Shown piece by piece: positions 41,936 to 50,757 of a DNA stretch of 64,000 bases. Both the position numbers and the translations under genes were made by a program. Source of the DNA: Pantoea agglomerans (GTDB taxonomy: Bacteria > Pseudomonadota > Gammaproteobacteria > Enterobacterales > Enterobacteriaceae); NCBI RefSeq assembly GCF_020149765.1, contig NZ_CP083810.1:143705-207704 (forward strand), in the 5' to 3' direction. How positions within the stretch are numbered: position 1 is the stretch's first letter; each line of letters starts with the position of its first letter. The notes below the pieces were generated by a model. The model ran no database searches, had not been told where the DNA came from, and saw only the letters and a program-made list of their open reading frames with translations.

Positions 41936-42367
41936 ATGAAAAATATCGTCTTAGCATCAGTGTTAGGTTTGAGCTTAATTTCTACGGCCTGGGCCACTGA
42001 AACTGTAAATATCCATGAGCGTGTCAATAATGCTCAGGCTCCGGCCCATCAGATGCAGTCTTCTTCAACTCCAGCCGCCATCCAGGGGGCAGCTCCACGG
42101 ATGGCCGGTATAGATCAGCATGAACAGGCTATTATTGTTCATGAAACCATGAACAATGGTTCAACAGATGCACATAAAAAAATGGCGGAAAGTCATCAGA
42201 AGATGATGGGAACTGGCACCGTTAACGCTTCCCGTCCGGCGACTTCGTTTGCGGCGATGAATGAACATGAAAGAGCAGCTGTTGCCCATGAATTTACGAA
42301 TAACGGTCAGTCCGGCCCCCATCAGGCTATGGCTGATGCACACCGCCGCATGATCAATGCGGGCTGA
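41936..42367 (+). CDS. silE: SilE, periplasmic silver-binding protein
   Basis: The start is ATG 41936 behind GGAGAGTTACC; the frame is open further upstream without a site. It has 143 residues with a signal peptide (MKNIVLASVLGLSLISTAWA). The mature protein is full of His/Met pairs (HERVNNAQAPAHQM, HETMNNGSTDAHKKM, HQKM, HEFTNNGQSGPHQ, HRRM) that coordinate Ag+. It is intrinsically disordered until metal binds and acts as the first silver buffer. Its own SilR box suggests strong induction, and a terminator follows. Confidence 0.96.
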   Translation: MKNIVLASVLGLSLISTAWATETVNIHERVNNAQAPAHQMQSSSTPAAIQGAAPRMAGIDQHEQAIIVHETMNNGSTDAHKKMAESHQKMMGTGTVNASRPATSFAAMNEHERAAVAHEFTNNGQSGPHQAMADAHRRMINAG

Positions 42368-42441
42368 TGACAACTGAAGTTTCCGTGCGGTTACCCTTTC
42401 CTTGATAGATTGTCCCTTATACGGATATGTTGTTATTTTTT

Positions 42442-42463
42442 GCCCCCTTCAGGGGGCTTTTTT
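42442..42463 (+). terminator. Terminator after silE
   Basis: GCCCCC-TTCA-GGGGGC followed by TTTTTT. Confidence 0.93.
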
Positions 42464-42512
42464 GTCTGACTCAGCTAAACTTATCCGGTAACCATCTGAA
42501 AGGGTTTATTAT

Positions 42513-42863
42513 ATGAAAATCACAAATTCGCTTTTTGTTATACTGATGTTATCCCTGCCAGCGATTTCCGCAGAACATTCAGAAATGAAAATGTCAGATA
42601 TATCCTCATCGGCATCGTCACAGGAATATATGTCCGGCATGAAAGGTATGCATGACAAAATGATGGCCGCTGTAAAAGAGTCCGATCCCGACAAGGCTTT
42701 TGCGAAAGGCATGGTAGCACACCATGAAGGGGCAATAGCAATGGCTGAGACCGAGCTAAAATACGGAAAAGATCCGGAAATGAGAAAGCTCGCGCAGGAC
42801 ATCATTAAAGCTCAAAAAGGTGAAATTGAGCAGATGAATAAATGGCTTGGTAATCAAAAATAA
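42513..42863 (+). CDS. DUF305-family periplasmic protein
   Basis: This 116-residue protein has a signal peptide (MKITNSLFVILMLSLPAISA). The mature part has Met-rich segments (HSEMKMSD, YMSGMKGMHDKMM) and the DUF305 core FAKGMVAHHEGAIAMAETEL then GKDPEMRKLAQDIIKAQKGE, with the double His and Met expected to bind copper or silver. It sits just after silE, separated by a terminator, with its own terminator behind. It is probably an extra periplasmic metal buffer of the sil cluster. Confidence 0.9.
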   Translation: MKITNSLFVILMLSLPAISAEHSEMKMSDISSSASSQEYMSGMKGMHDKMMAAVKESDPDKAFAKGMVAHHEGAIAMAETELKYGKDPEMRKLAQDIIKAQKGEIEQMNKWLGNQK

Positions 42864-42940
42864 TGATTGCGGAAATAATATATTGCGCGTACAGTCAGAG
42901 TGTTCCCGGGCACGGGAACCTGTTAATCGTTAATTAATCA

Positions 42941-42966
42941 AAACCCGATTCATTTCGGGTTTTTCC
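42941..42966 (+). terminator. Terminator after the DUF305 gene
   Basis: AAACCCGA-TTCAT-TCGGGTTT then TTCC. A second dyad, GTTCCCGGGCACGGGAAC, lies 40 bp earlier. Confidence 0.88.
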
Positions 42967-43269
42967 TTTTACCCCCCCAACGCATGCACTGCACCGAGTG
43001 AAATTCACCTGAGCCAATTCTGCTTGCTTATTATTTCGATGGGAATTGCTGATTTTAATTAAGTCTATGTTTTAAAGGTGTTTCTCATGCCTGGGTTTGG
43101 CAGGGGTTCGTCCTGTTCTCTGGTCATGCGCAATGGCAATTCGCAGTCAGGGCTCAAGACTACTTTTACCTCTTTTTTAACAGAAAGTTTCTGGACCCGA
43201 TACTTGCCGGAAACATCATCTGCTGTTCATCCCGACCAATAAAACGAAGGTATCACTCTCGTTTGAATC
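42967..43269. other. Intergenic, no gene seen
   Basis: About 300 bp between the sil cluster and the HNH gene. It contains a run of C residues and AT-rich stretches, and no coding signal. Confidence 0.4.
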
Positions 43270-44184
43270 TCACTTACTTTCCATTTTGTAATAAAGAATC
43301 AAGTTTTCCAGTGATATATCAATACCAACTTTTTTTAATAACCTTTTTCGCGCAGTGTATATTTCTTTCAGCATATCTTCATAACCCTGACCAAGGTGAA
43401 TTTGTTTATGGCAATTGCAACACAGAGATATGATATTTTCTTCAACATCAAGAGATGTGTCAAAAGCATCTTGCCTGGACATAGGTACAATGTGATGAGG
43501 TTCTGTGTAATTTAAGGATGAATTTCGCCTTCTGAATGTTGGGTGGTCACTATCGACTTCACATCTGTAACCTGCTTTATTCAGCGCATTTTGGGATACG
43601 CCTTTACTCCTGGGATACGAGAGGCCATTTTTTACTTCTATTGCATTTTTCTTTGGTTTGGCTTCCCCTGTATATTCAAACGTCTGAACGTTGTCAAAGA
43701 TATTACTTTTCTCTATGGCATTGATCAACTCATCGTCAGAGTAATACTCACTGCTGGCCATTTCTGTTGTACCAAAAAAATCCAGTTCGTTAATTGCCTG
43801 AACAAGTTCCTCACGAATTGTCCATAAGTTTCTTTTGGGTTTTCCGCCGATTTCTTTACTCTTCATTACGGTAATGAATTTTGTACCGGATGCGATATTT
43901 CCGACACCTTTAACCTCGAATCTACCAAGTTCTTTTTGAACTCTGCCACCCAGTCCGTTTATGACTCCATTAGCACTCATGCTGTGCAGGTCGTACTTCT
44001 TACCAATATCGAAGCATGTGCAGGAATGATTTGGCTCAATAAACCATTTTTTTAACGCTGCAATACTTTTTGTGTCAAAAACTTTATCATTTGTTAATAA
44101 AGTTTTCCATTCTTCCACACTGATATCAATGTCACAGACATACTCTCCATCAATCACTTCGCATATTTTTTTAATCACATTCAT
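43270..44184 (-). CDS. HNH endonuclease
   Basis: This 304-residue protein has a C-terminal HNH nuclease: a Cys in KAGYRCEVDSDHPTF, the catalytic EPHHIVPMSRQ near residue 227, and the zinc/His part NIISLCCNCHKQIHLGQGYE near residue 250. The first 190 residues are a separate domain without a known signature, perhaps for target recognition. Low GC and a monocistronic, isolated position suggest acquisition. McrA-like restriction of foreign DNA is one possibility. No methyltransferase partner is nearby. Confidence 0.82.
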   Translation of the reverse strand: MNVIKKICEVIDGEYVCDIDISVEEWKTLLTNDKVFDTKSIAALKKWFIEPNHSCTCFDIGKKYDLHSMSANGVINGLGGRVQKELGRFEVKGVGNIASGTKFITVMKSKEIGGKPKRNLWTIREELVQAINELDFFGTTEMASSEYYSDDELINAIEKSNIFDNVQTFEYTGEAKPKKNAIEVKNGLSYPRSKGVSQNALNKAGYRCEVDSDHPTFRRRNSSLNYTEPHHIVPMSRQDAFDTSLDVEENIISLCCNCHKQIHLGQGYEDMLKEIYTARKRLLKKVGIDISLENLILYYKMESK

Positions 44185-44958
44185 TCCCCTGTTATACAGA
44201 TAGTCATAATGAAAATATAAAGCTCGCTAACCGGTATGGTTGCGTAAGGACCGTAGTCTCTCAGAGACCGTGCTTTCTTTTTTTTCAGGCCTGGACACTA
44301 AAGGGTCTGTTGCACCCCGAAAAAATTTGTTGCGGGGATTGCTCATTGAGATGAGCCTCTGCTCGATCATACCAGATCAGCAGGCTGCCCCCAATGCTAT
44401 GGCTTCTTAGTTTGGCCATTATCCGGCCTTCCTCACGACCAATAAAATAGAGACATTACCCGTGACGCTGCCACCGTCTCAGCCCGGAACGATCAGTGAG
44501 CGCTTCTGATGACCTTCGGTTTTTTTAACGAAGCGGGTGGGATACGGTTTGTTGCTGAAATCTTAATAATAACCAACAACTGATGCTAATTTCGCACTTT
44601 TAACATATATGAATATAAATGTTATGAATAATTGCATTTACAGGAAATATCATGCGTTTTGTCATCCGGGATCCGAAAAAAGGCAGAACCGGATCTTCGG
44701 GCTCACAAGGCGGATTTTTGCGCAGCATACTGTATATAGTGGCTCGATTAGCTGTCTGAGACACTACATACGGGATGCGTCAGCGACAACAGGCCACAGA
44801 TCTGCCGCTTCCGCCCGCCCCGCCGCCGTGCTACGTTTCCGGTTACTGCCGTATCAGGACAAGTCGGATCATGCCGGTAAGGGCGTACGGTAATTGCATT
44901 CATATACTATAAAATAGAATATTATTTTATATATAATAATAACAATATTTTACTAAAG
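44185..44958. other. Region with a broken short gene
   Basis: A frame from ATG 44651 (MRFVIRDPKKGRTGSSGSQG, then FLRSILYIVARLAV) ends in TGA at about 44758. It stays open beyond the stop as a Pro-rich stretch to about 44911, so a short gene may be interrupted here. Nothing else is supportable. A variant of AAAGGGTCTGTTGCACCCCG at 44301 looks like an IS end but has no partner. Confidence 0.35.
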
Positions 44959-45339
44959 GTGAGTGAGGATTCATTGTTGAAAGCTATCCTCCAAAAGATG
45001 GCTGGTGTTTTTGAGATGCATGAACTCTGTATTAAAAAGGCAATACAGATTGTGGGACACGTAAAAATAACCAAAAGGAATATTGTTACTCATTCGGACA
45101 GAGGGTTATTAGAGATCATGCCAAACGGGAATCTCAGGGAAATGAACGATTACACCTATAAGCGTGCCGAATCCGATAATATTAAAATGCCAAAGTCTCC
45201 TGAAGGCAACGGAGAAGTCAGAGACATTCTGCTAAATCAAGCCTGGACTCTGACTCAAAAAGAAATTTTAAACGCTAGTCTGCCACAAACTCCAGACACA
45301 GCCTCTTCCCCACCAAAAAAGAGAGGGCCAGGACTTTGA
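44959..45339 (+). CDS. Hypothetical protein
   Basis: GTG 44959 follows AAAGGT at usual spacing and gives 126 residues. The product is soluble and charged (LKAILQKMAGVFEMHELCIK; ITKRNIVTHSDRGLLEIMPN) with a C-terminal Lys/Pro tail. I do not recognise the family, and the upstream promoter region is AT-rich. It has no clear operon partner. Confidence 0.5.
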   Translation: MSEDSLLKAILQKMAGVFEMHELCIKKAIQIVGHVKITKRNIVTHSDRGLLEIMPNGNLREMNDYTYKRAESDNIKMPKSPEGNGEVRDILLNQAWTLTQKEILNASLPQTPDTASSPPKKRGPGL

Positions 45340-45473
45340 CCCCTGCGCAAGTTGCTGAGAGCCTGGCATCAGCAGGTTGTCGTCCGGATACGGGGCAAAA
45401 GTTCAAACAGAGACCGAGGATTTTCCCGATCTGGGTGCACCTGTAGACAACTCCACGGAGGGATAATAAAAAA

Positions 45474-46017
45474 ATGAAATGACCAGCATACCTGTTCTGC
45501 TGCACTGCCATGCTGACCGCCGTGTCGCCGTGTCGCCGTGTCGCCGCGTGCCGCGACCTATGAGGAAGCCTCACGCCTGGACGATGCCTATCCGCCGGGA
45601 AGTACCCAGGTCTGTATTAAGAACCTCCCCGGGGACGGAAAGAACATCCTGCCGACCCGGCTTGAAGTCAGGGGGACGGTTATGAGCCGGACGGCAGCGC
45701 ATACCGTTTATCGCGCCACCGCTGCGTGGACCCCGCAGGGAAAAACCGTTCCCGGGCTGACGCTGAGCTACACGCTCACCCAGATAAAAGATGAAGCGGG
45801 TTACTATTCGATTGTCGATCCTGCCAGCATGTCGATCACAATGCCGGGTGCAGGGGCCGGGACAGAGAAAACCGTTCTGGAGGGGATGCGCCAGCGCCTG
45901 CCTGCAGGGGAAGAATTCACCCCCTACAGTATTACGGAGATTACGGATTTTCCGTCATATGTGGCTCACAGGCCTGACGAGCCTCTGACTTACTGTCATA
46001 AGGAAAAGCAGAAATGA
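45474..46017 (+). pseudogene. Secreted-protein gene broken by a stop codon and an 8-bp repeat
   Basis: ATG 45474 follows CGGAGGGA and reads M-K-stop. The following residues (PAYLFCCTAMLTAVSP) look like a signal peptide. Three tandem copies of TGTCGCCG then shift the frame. With one copy the frame would join directly to RAATYEEASRLDDAYPPGST and continue to HKEKQK at 46017, a Thr/Pro-rich secreted domain. The stop overlaps the ATG of the recombinase remnant (ATGA), so the two formed an operon. Family not recognised. Confidence 0.65.
45523..45546 (+). repeat. Tandem octamer TGTCGCCG, three copies
   Basis: Perfect 8-nt repeat inside the N-terminal coding part of the broken secreted-protein gene. 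The unit length is not a multiple of three, so each gain or loss of a copy changes the reading frame. Confidence 0.9.
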
Positions 46018-46790
46018 CCATGATGCTGCCATCACACTATCCACAGGCCCCCGTTCCGCAGCTGTCGGTTGCGATTGATTATCCGGCTGCACTGGCGCTG
46101 CGGCTGATGGCTGCACAGCATGATGAATATCCACAGTACCTGCTGGCTCGAGGTTAGCGCCCTTCTCCATTACGTGCCGGATCTGCACCGCAAGATGCTG
46201 TTCACCACCCTCTGGAATACGGGCGGGCGCATTAACGAAACGCTGGCGCTGATCTGAGGGGACTTTCTGCTGCGCCAAGGTACCCTTTCGTGTAGCTGGC
46301 CACACTCAAGCAGCGCGAGGAAAAGGCAGAGCGCTGGGCCGGTCGCCTGCCTGCCGGCACCGTGCCGCATCGCTTGGTGCCCCTTTCAGACGCGCAGTAC
46401 GTGACCCAGCTGGAGATGATGTGCGCCGCCCTGCGCATTCCGCTCGAGCGACGGAATGAAAAGAGCGACCGGCCGGAGAAGGTACGGCCCTGGGAAATCG
46501 CCGATCGCACAGCGCGCACTTGGCTGAACGAGGCCGTAGAGGCCGTCGCGGACGGCGTGACGTTCTCGATCCCGGTTACACTGCATACCTTCCGGCACAG
46601 CTATGCCATGCAAATGCTTTACGCGGGCACGCCGCTCAAGGCGCTGCAGAGCCTGCTGGGACACAAGAGCGCCAAGTCTACCGAGATATACACGCGGGTA
46701 TTTGCGCTGGACGTAGCCGCGAGACATCGGGTGCAGCTCCAGATGGTGGGAACCGATGCTGTGGTCATGCTCAGAAAGAGCAGCTCTTGA
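46014..46790 (+). pseudogene. Tyrosine recombinase fragment 2, disrupted
   Basis: The 5' part ([20 protein letters not shown], then [30 protein letters not shown] across frames) and the 3' part from about 46362 (PVTLHTFRHSYAMQMLYAGT; LQSLLGHKSAKSTEIYTRVF) reconstruct one recombinase. It is closely related to the fragment at 16376 and to the intact enzyme at 19385. A stop at about 46155, another after LALI, and at least one frameshift near 46280 break it. The His-X-X-Arg and Tyr residues survive in the open 3' part. Confidence 0.85.
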
Positions 46791-46793
46791 TAC

Positions 46794-46817
46794 GTCCGAA
46801 ACCGACCGGTTTCGGAC
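46794..46817. repeat. Perfect palindrome with 11-bp arms
   Basis: GTCCGAAACCG, two bases, then CGGTTTCGGAC. It lies directly after the recombinase remnant, and a partial repeat (ATGTCCGAAAGT) follows at 46831. It could be a terminator without a T run or a binding site. Confidence 0.75.
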
Positions 46818-46845
46818 ATGTTATATAACACATGTCCGAAAGTTA

Positions 46846-46907
46846 GTGTTTTTTATTTCGTACACGCCTTATAATAAGTACACCTATTTCGTACATAAAA
46901 TAACGTC
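46846..46907. promoter_or_regulatory. Resolvase promoter and probable res subsites
   Basis: Two TATTTCGTACA motifs (near 46854 and 46887) and an inverted AAGTACACC between them flank an AT-rich core (TTATAATAAG). This arrangement upstream of the serine resolvase is typical of res binding sites that also autoregulate the gene. Confidence 0.55.
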
Positions 46908-47504
46908 ATGTCACGAGTTTTTGCTTACTGCAGGGTATCGACCCTTGAACAGAACACTGAAAACCAGCGTCGTGAAATCGAAGCGGCTGGATTTAACATC
47001 AGACCCCAGCGACTGATTGAAGAGTACATAAGTGGTTCAGTCGCGGCTGCTGAGCGCCCTGGATTTATGCGTCTGCTTGATCGAATGGAAAACGGTGACG
47101 TTTTAATTGTAACGAAGCTGGATCGCCTCGGGCGAAACGCTATGGATATTAGAAAAACCGTTGAGCTGCTATCTGCTTCAGAAATACGGGTACACTGCCT
47201 GGCGCTGGGAGGGGTAGACCTCACCAGTCCGGCCGGAAAGATGACAATGCAGGTAATCTCTGCGGTCGCTGAATTTGAGCGTGATCTGCTACTTGAACGT
47301 ACACATGCTGGCATTGCGAGGGCGAAGGCATCCGGAAAGCGTTTCGGCCGCCCCCCGGCTCTGGACGACGAACAAAAGAAAGCGGTGTTCTTGCGTCTTG
47401 GTGAAGGGAAAAGCATCAGCGCGATCGCCCGCGAATTTAACACCACACGGCAGACCATTCTAAGAGTAAAAGCGATAATGGAAAACGCTGATGCTCGTTC
47501 CTGA
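46908..47504 (+). CDS. Serine resolvase/invertase
   Basis: This 198-residue recombinase of the Tn3-resolvase class starts [20 protein letters not shown]; the catalytic Ser is in YCRVSTLEQ near residue 11. [16 protein letters not shown] and [20 protein letters not shown] carry the conserved Arg residues. A C-terminal helix-turn-helix ([19 protein letters not shown]) binds res. No cognate transposase is nearby, so it is either a transposon remnant or a stand-alone multimer-resolution gene. Confidence 0.93.
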   Translation: MSRVFAYCRVSTLEQNTENQRREIEAAGFNIRPQRLIEEYISGSVAAAERPGFMRLLDRMENGDVLIVTKLDRLGRNAMDIRKTVELLSASEIRVHCLALGGVDLTSPAGKMTMQVISAVAEFERDLLLERTHAGIARAKASGKRFGRPPALDDEQKKAVFLRLGEGKSISAIAREFNTTRQTILRVKAIMENADARS

Positions 47505-47521
47505 GCTCCTTATCTGCGTAT

Positions 47522-47545
47522 GTCCGCTTTGTGCCAGAAGCGGAC
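47522..47545. repeat. 24-nt dispersed palindrome, copy 3
   Basis: GTCCGCTT-TGTGCCAG-AAGCGGAC: perfect 8-bp arms. It lies 18 bp after the resolvase stop. Confidence 0.85.
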
Positions 47546-47621
47546 GTTGGTAGCTGGTAAAAGCTGTAGTGATACTTCGCCGGAGAGAGTAGACCTGTCC
47601 GGTTTAGATATCGAAGAATAT

Positions 47622-48527
47622 TTATCTGATTTCGTTTTTTGCAAAACTGCTGTTTAGGTTTTTCAGCACTTCATTGATACCTCTGCTTACAATCCGGTCT
47701 TCCCGCATGACTGTCCCGAGAGTCCGGTGAAGAGAGGGCGTCACAGAGTAAAGATCGAGCCCCGATCTTTCCTCAATGCATGCAACGGACATTCTGGGAA
47801 CAATGCTGTAGCCAAGACCGGCACGGACCATTCTTTTAATAGCTTCGATACTGCCAAGCTCCATGACCGGGCAGGCAATATGTCCCGTCTCCCGGAACCA
47901 CTGGTCAATCAGGGCGCGTGTCCCGCTTCCCGGTTCAAAGATAATCAGCGGCAGCGGCAACAAAGCGCCCGGATTCCATATTTTCGCACTCGGCTCTGAT
48001 GCATCCTTTTCCATGATGACAACAAACTCATCCGTACCCAGCGGGATGATGCTCAGGTTTTTACCTGCAGCTGGCAGAGTCACCAGGCCAATATCTATAC
48101 GATTTTCCTCCACGCCCCGCACTATATCGGAAGTGTTACCTGTGCGTACGTCCACCTTCAGCAGGGGATGGGCCTGCCGCAGTTGCTGTAGTAAGGGGGG
48201 AAGTAAATGAATACAGGCCGTTGCGCCTGTGCCAACAGTAACAGTGCCGGTTATCTCATCAGAATGCTGGCACACCGATTCAACTGCTGTACTTACCACT
48301 GCATCAATTTTCATGCTGTGCTCAACGAGAGTCAGCCCGGCTGGCGTGGGCCTTACTCCCCGGCTGGTTCGCTCAATAAGCCGGACCTGAAGCGCCTGCT
48401 CCAGTTGTCTTATATGCAGGCTCACTGCCGGCTGCGACAGACCAAGTGCTTCAGCCGCCCCGGAGAAACTGCCCCGGCTGACGACCAGTCTGAAAGTAGC
48501 CAGGTGATCGAGGTTCAGGTTTGTCAT
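47622..48527 (-). CDS. LysR-family transcriptional regulator
   Basis: The 301-residue protein has an N-terminal helix-turn-helix (LDHLATFRLVVSRGSFSGAA then LGLSQPAVSLHIRQLEQAL) and a CysB/CbbR-like effector domain (VTVGTGATACIHLLPPLLQQ; IIFEPGSGTRALIDQWF). It is divergent from a GNAT-MFS gene pair across about 100 bp, which it most probably regulates. The ligand is unknown; position beside ars genes suggests an arsenical or related toxic compound, but this is inference. Confidence 0.92.
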   Translation of the reverse strand: MTNLNLDHLATFRLVVSRGSFSGAAEALGLSQPAVSLHIRQLEQALQVRLIERTSRGVRPTPAGLTLVEHSMKIDAVVSTAVESVCQHSDEITGTVTVGTGATACIHLLPPLLQQLRQAHPLLKVDVRTGNTSDIVRGVEENRIDIGLVTLPAAGKNLSIIPLGTDEFVVIMEKDASEPSAKIWNPGALLPLPLIIFEPGSGTRALIDQWFRETGHIACPVMELGSIEAIKRMVRAGLGYSIVPRMSVACIEERSGLDLYSVTPSLHRTLGTVMREDRIVSRGINEVLKNLNSSFAKNEIR

Positions 48528-48625
48528 GCCAAAATTTTCCTTATGCCGCTGATAAGTCCTGCTGCCTGTCTGAAATTGTTCATTCCGGTTAGTCTCTGCT
48601 TATGACCGCAGAAGGAGCCGTACCG

Positions 48626-49153
48626 ATGGAAATAACCGAAGCAGATGAACGACATATTCCTGCCATCCAGCAGATTTATGCTTATCACGTATTGCATGGC
48701 ACCGCCACTTTTGAAACTGAACCGCCGGATCCGGCTGAAATGACAGCCCGCCTGAAAAAGGTGCGTGCAGCAGGACTGCCCTGGTTTGTGGCTGTTGAGG
48801 ACGGCAATGTCCGCGGATACTGCTACCTGTCACTCTACCGGGAACGGTGTGCCTACAGATTCACCCTGGAGAATTCTGTATATATTGCCCCCAATTTTCA
48901 GGGCCAGGGGATCGGAAAAAAGTTGTTATTGAGTGCGGTCACATGGGCAGAGGACCGTAGCTTTCGCCAGCTCGTGGCCGTAGTTGGAAACAGCGAAAAT
49001 AGCGCCTCTCTTGCCCTGCATCGCGCGGCAGGCTTCAGCATTACAGGAACGCTCAGATCTGTGGGCTTCAAGCACGGACGCTGGCTTGATACGGTCATCC
49101 TGCAGCGTACGCTCGGGCAGGGCGACGCCACATTTCCGGAGAGCACGGGTTGA
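48626..49153 (+). CDS. GNAT N-acetyltransferase, phosphinothricin/arsinothricin type
   Basis: ATG 48626 has GGAG at good spacing; ATG 48602 would place that site inside the gene. The product has the PAT pattern: ITEADERHIPAIQQIYAYHV, TATFETEPPDPAEM, WFVAVEDGNVRGYCYLSLYR, and the acetyl-CoA loop VYIAPNFQGQGIGKKLL. ALHRAAGFSITGTLRSVGFK and GRWLDTVILQR complete it. These enzymes acetylate the amino group of phosphinothricin-like amino acids; ArsN1 members acetylate arsinothricin. The ars context favours the latter, but substrate cannot be proven from sequence. It overlaps the MFS gene by 4 bp. Confidence 0.85.
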   Translation: MEITEADERHIPAIQQIYAYHVLHGTATFETEPPDPAEMTARLKKVRAAGLPWFVAVEDGNVRGYCYLSLYRERCAYRFTLENSVYIAPNFQGQGIGKKLLLSAVTWAEDRSFRQLVAVVGNSENSASLALHRAAGFSITGTLRSVGFKHGRWLDTVILQRTLGQGDATFPESTG

Positions 49154-50376
49154 CTGACGGGTATCTGACAGGCCGCACCATTTTCTGCATTGGCATGACG
49201 CAGCTAATCAACTGGGGTATCACATTCTATATGCCGGGGGTCTTCGGGACCGCCATCATGTCGGAGACAGGCCGGTCACCAGTTGTGACATTCTCCGGGC
49301 TGACTATTGCCATGCTTGTTATGGGGCTTGTCTCGCCACTTACCGGCCCCCTTATAGCACGTACCGGCGGGCGTACGGTGATGATGGTGGGAACCTTCGT
49401 CATAGTCCTCGGTTGTTTTCTGATGGCTTTTACCCATTCAACCACATCGTGGGTTGCCGTCTGGCTCCTGATGGGAGCTGGCATGCGACTTGCCCTGTAT
49501 GATGCCGCATTTGCGCTGCTTGTAGAAATTGCAGGCGCAGAGGCCCGCCGGGCAATCACCCTGGCCACACTGCTGGGTGGTCTCGCGTCAGTCGCGTTCT
49601 GGCCTGCTGGCGCTGCGCTACTGCACTTTACCGACTGGCGGCATGCCATTATCGTTTACGGCTGTGCAGGCATTGTCAGCCTGCTTTTTTTGACCACCGT
49701 TCCGGCAGGTTATCGGCGTCAACCTCCCGTTGCCGGGCAGCCCGCTCTTCAGGCGATCGGACCAGCAGAAGACCGGAAAGCCTTTATCAGCGGCCTGTGG
49801 TACGCCACGTTGATAGCGCTGATAAGCTTTGTTTCCACCGGCGTGTCCGCTCATTTTCCTCAGATACTGGCCGCTTATGGTATGCCCGCCGTAGCGGGTA
49901 TGTTGTGGGGGGTGGGACAGGTGAGCGCCAGACTGCTGGACGTGGCTTCCGGTGCACGTACTTCAGCGATCCGTCTGAGCCTGTTTACCGGCATTATTCT
50001 GCCATTATGCTTTTTGGTTGGCCTTGCAGGGAATGTTACCCCGGTGGCTACAGCCATCTTTATTCTGAGTTACGGGGCTGTAAACGGACTGAGTACGATC
50101 ATTAAGGCCGTCCTGCCTCTTGTGCTGTTTGATCCGCAGCAGTATGCCCGTAAAACAGGCTTACTGCTGTCACCCGCTTTTTTGCTCGCGGCGCTCGCGC
50201 CGTCAGTTTACGCCATACTGCTGGAGCAATACGGCACACCCGGCACGCTGCTTTTATCTGCCATCCTTACCCTGTTCATCACGGCGATTTCCATAGTGAT
50301 CTGGCGTCGTCATCCTTCCTCTGCTGGACCGAACCGGGATAAGGGCGAGCCATCCATTCCGGGGAAAAATATTTGA
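49150..50376 (+). CDS. MFS transporter coupled to the acetyltransferase
   Basis: This 408-residue, 12-helix major-facilitator protein starts at a TTG that overlaps the acetyltransferase stop (TTGA), behind GGAGAG. Typical loops are seen (GLVSPLTGPLIARTGGRTVM; LYDAAFALLVEIAGAEARRA). It is not obviously ArsJ, which pairs with a GAPDH gene that is absent here. The coupling suggests it exports the acetylated product or the parent toxin; alternatively it could be an unrelated drug exporter. Confidence 0.82.
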   Translation: MTDGYLTGRTIFCIGMTQLINWGITFYMPGVFGTAIMSETGRSPVVTFSGLTIAMLVMGLVSPLTGPLIARTGGRTVMMVGTFVIVLGCFLMAFTHSTTSWVAVWLLMGAGMRLALYDAAFALLVEIAGAEARRAITLATLLGGLASVAFWPAGAALLHFTDWRHAIIVYGCAGIVSLLFLTTVPAGYRRQPPVAGQPALQAIGPAEDRKAFISGLWYATLIALISFVSTGVSAHFPQILAAYGMPAVAGMLWGVGQVSARLLDVASGARTSAIRLSLFTGIILPLCFLVGLAGNVTPVATAIFILSYGAVNGLSTIIKAVLPLVLFDPQQYARKTGLLLSPAFLLAALAPSVYAILLEQYGTPGTLLLSAILTLFITAISIVIWRRHPSSAGPNRDKGEPSIPGKNI

Positions 50377-50383
50377 CGCTGAT

Positions 50384-50409
50384 TATATTTCTATTATTCT
50401 GGAAATATA
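50384..50409. promoter_or_regulatory. Palindrome upstream of arsR (copy 1)
   Basis: TATATTTC and GAAATATA flank ten bases, 15 bp before the arsR start and overlapping its leader. It is a probable ArsR operator. Confidence 0.6.
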
Positions 50410-50424
50410 GTTCAAGGAGGGCGT

Positions 50425-50757
50425 ATGGATTTAAAAACAGCAGCAAATGCGCTTCGGGAGCTGGGGCACCCGACCCGTCTTAGCGTATACCGGGAGCTGG
50501 TGAGAGCGGGTCATGACGGCCTGCCAGTCGGTGTTCTGCAGAAGCGCCTCGGTATTCCGCCCTCCACGCTCAGTCATCATATTTCGGCGCTGATGTCCGC
50601 GGGCCTGATCAGCCAGGAACGGCAGAGCCGTACCTTGTTTTGCAGACCTTGCTATACGCAGCTTGAACAACTGATGGCCTTTCTTACAGAGGAATGCTGC
50701 GCAGGCAGTAGCTGCAGCCTGTCACCCGCGACGACTCACAAAGAGACCTCATTGTGA
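50425..50757 (+). CDS. arsR: ArsR-family repressor with C-terminal Cys cluster
   Basis: This 110-residue winged-helix repressor has [14 protein letters not shown], then [20 protein letters not shown] as recognition helix. The classical CVC motif in helix 3 is missing. Instead, Cys residues sit in LFCRPCYTQ and EECCAGSSC near the C-terminus, like As(III) sites that evolved separately in other ArsR proteins. It overlaps arsH by 4 bp (GTGA), so the two are co-expressed and induced together. Confidence 0.9.
   Translation: MDLKTAANALRELGHPTRLSVYRELVRAGHDGLPVGVLQKRLGIPPSTLSHHISALMSAGLISQERQSRTLFCRPCYTQLEQLMAFLTEECCAGSSCSLSPATTHKETSL

Noticed and set aside
44301..44330. IS6/IS26-like terminal repeat near GGGTCTGTTGCACCCC
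   Set aside because: Only about ten bases resemble an IS6-family end; no transposase or opposite end was found.
48602..48625. Earlier ATG for the acetyltransferase
   Set aside because: The good ribosome site GGAG lies between this ATG and the ATG at 48626, favouring the later start.
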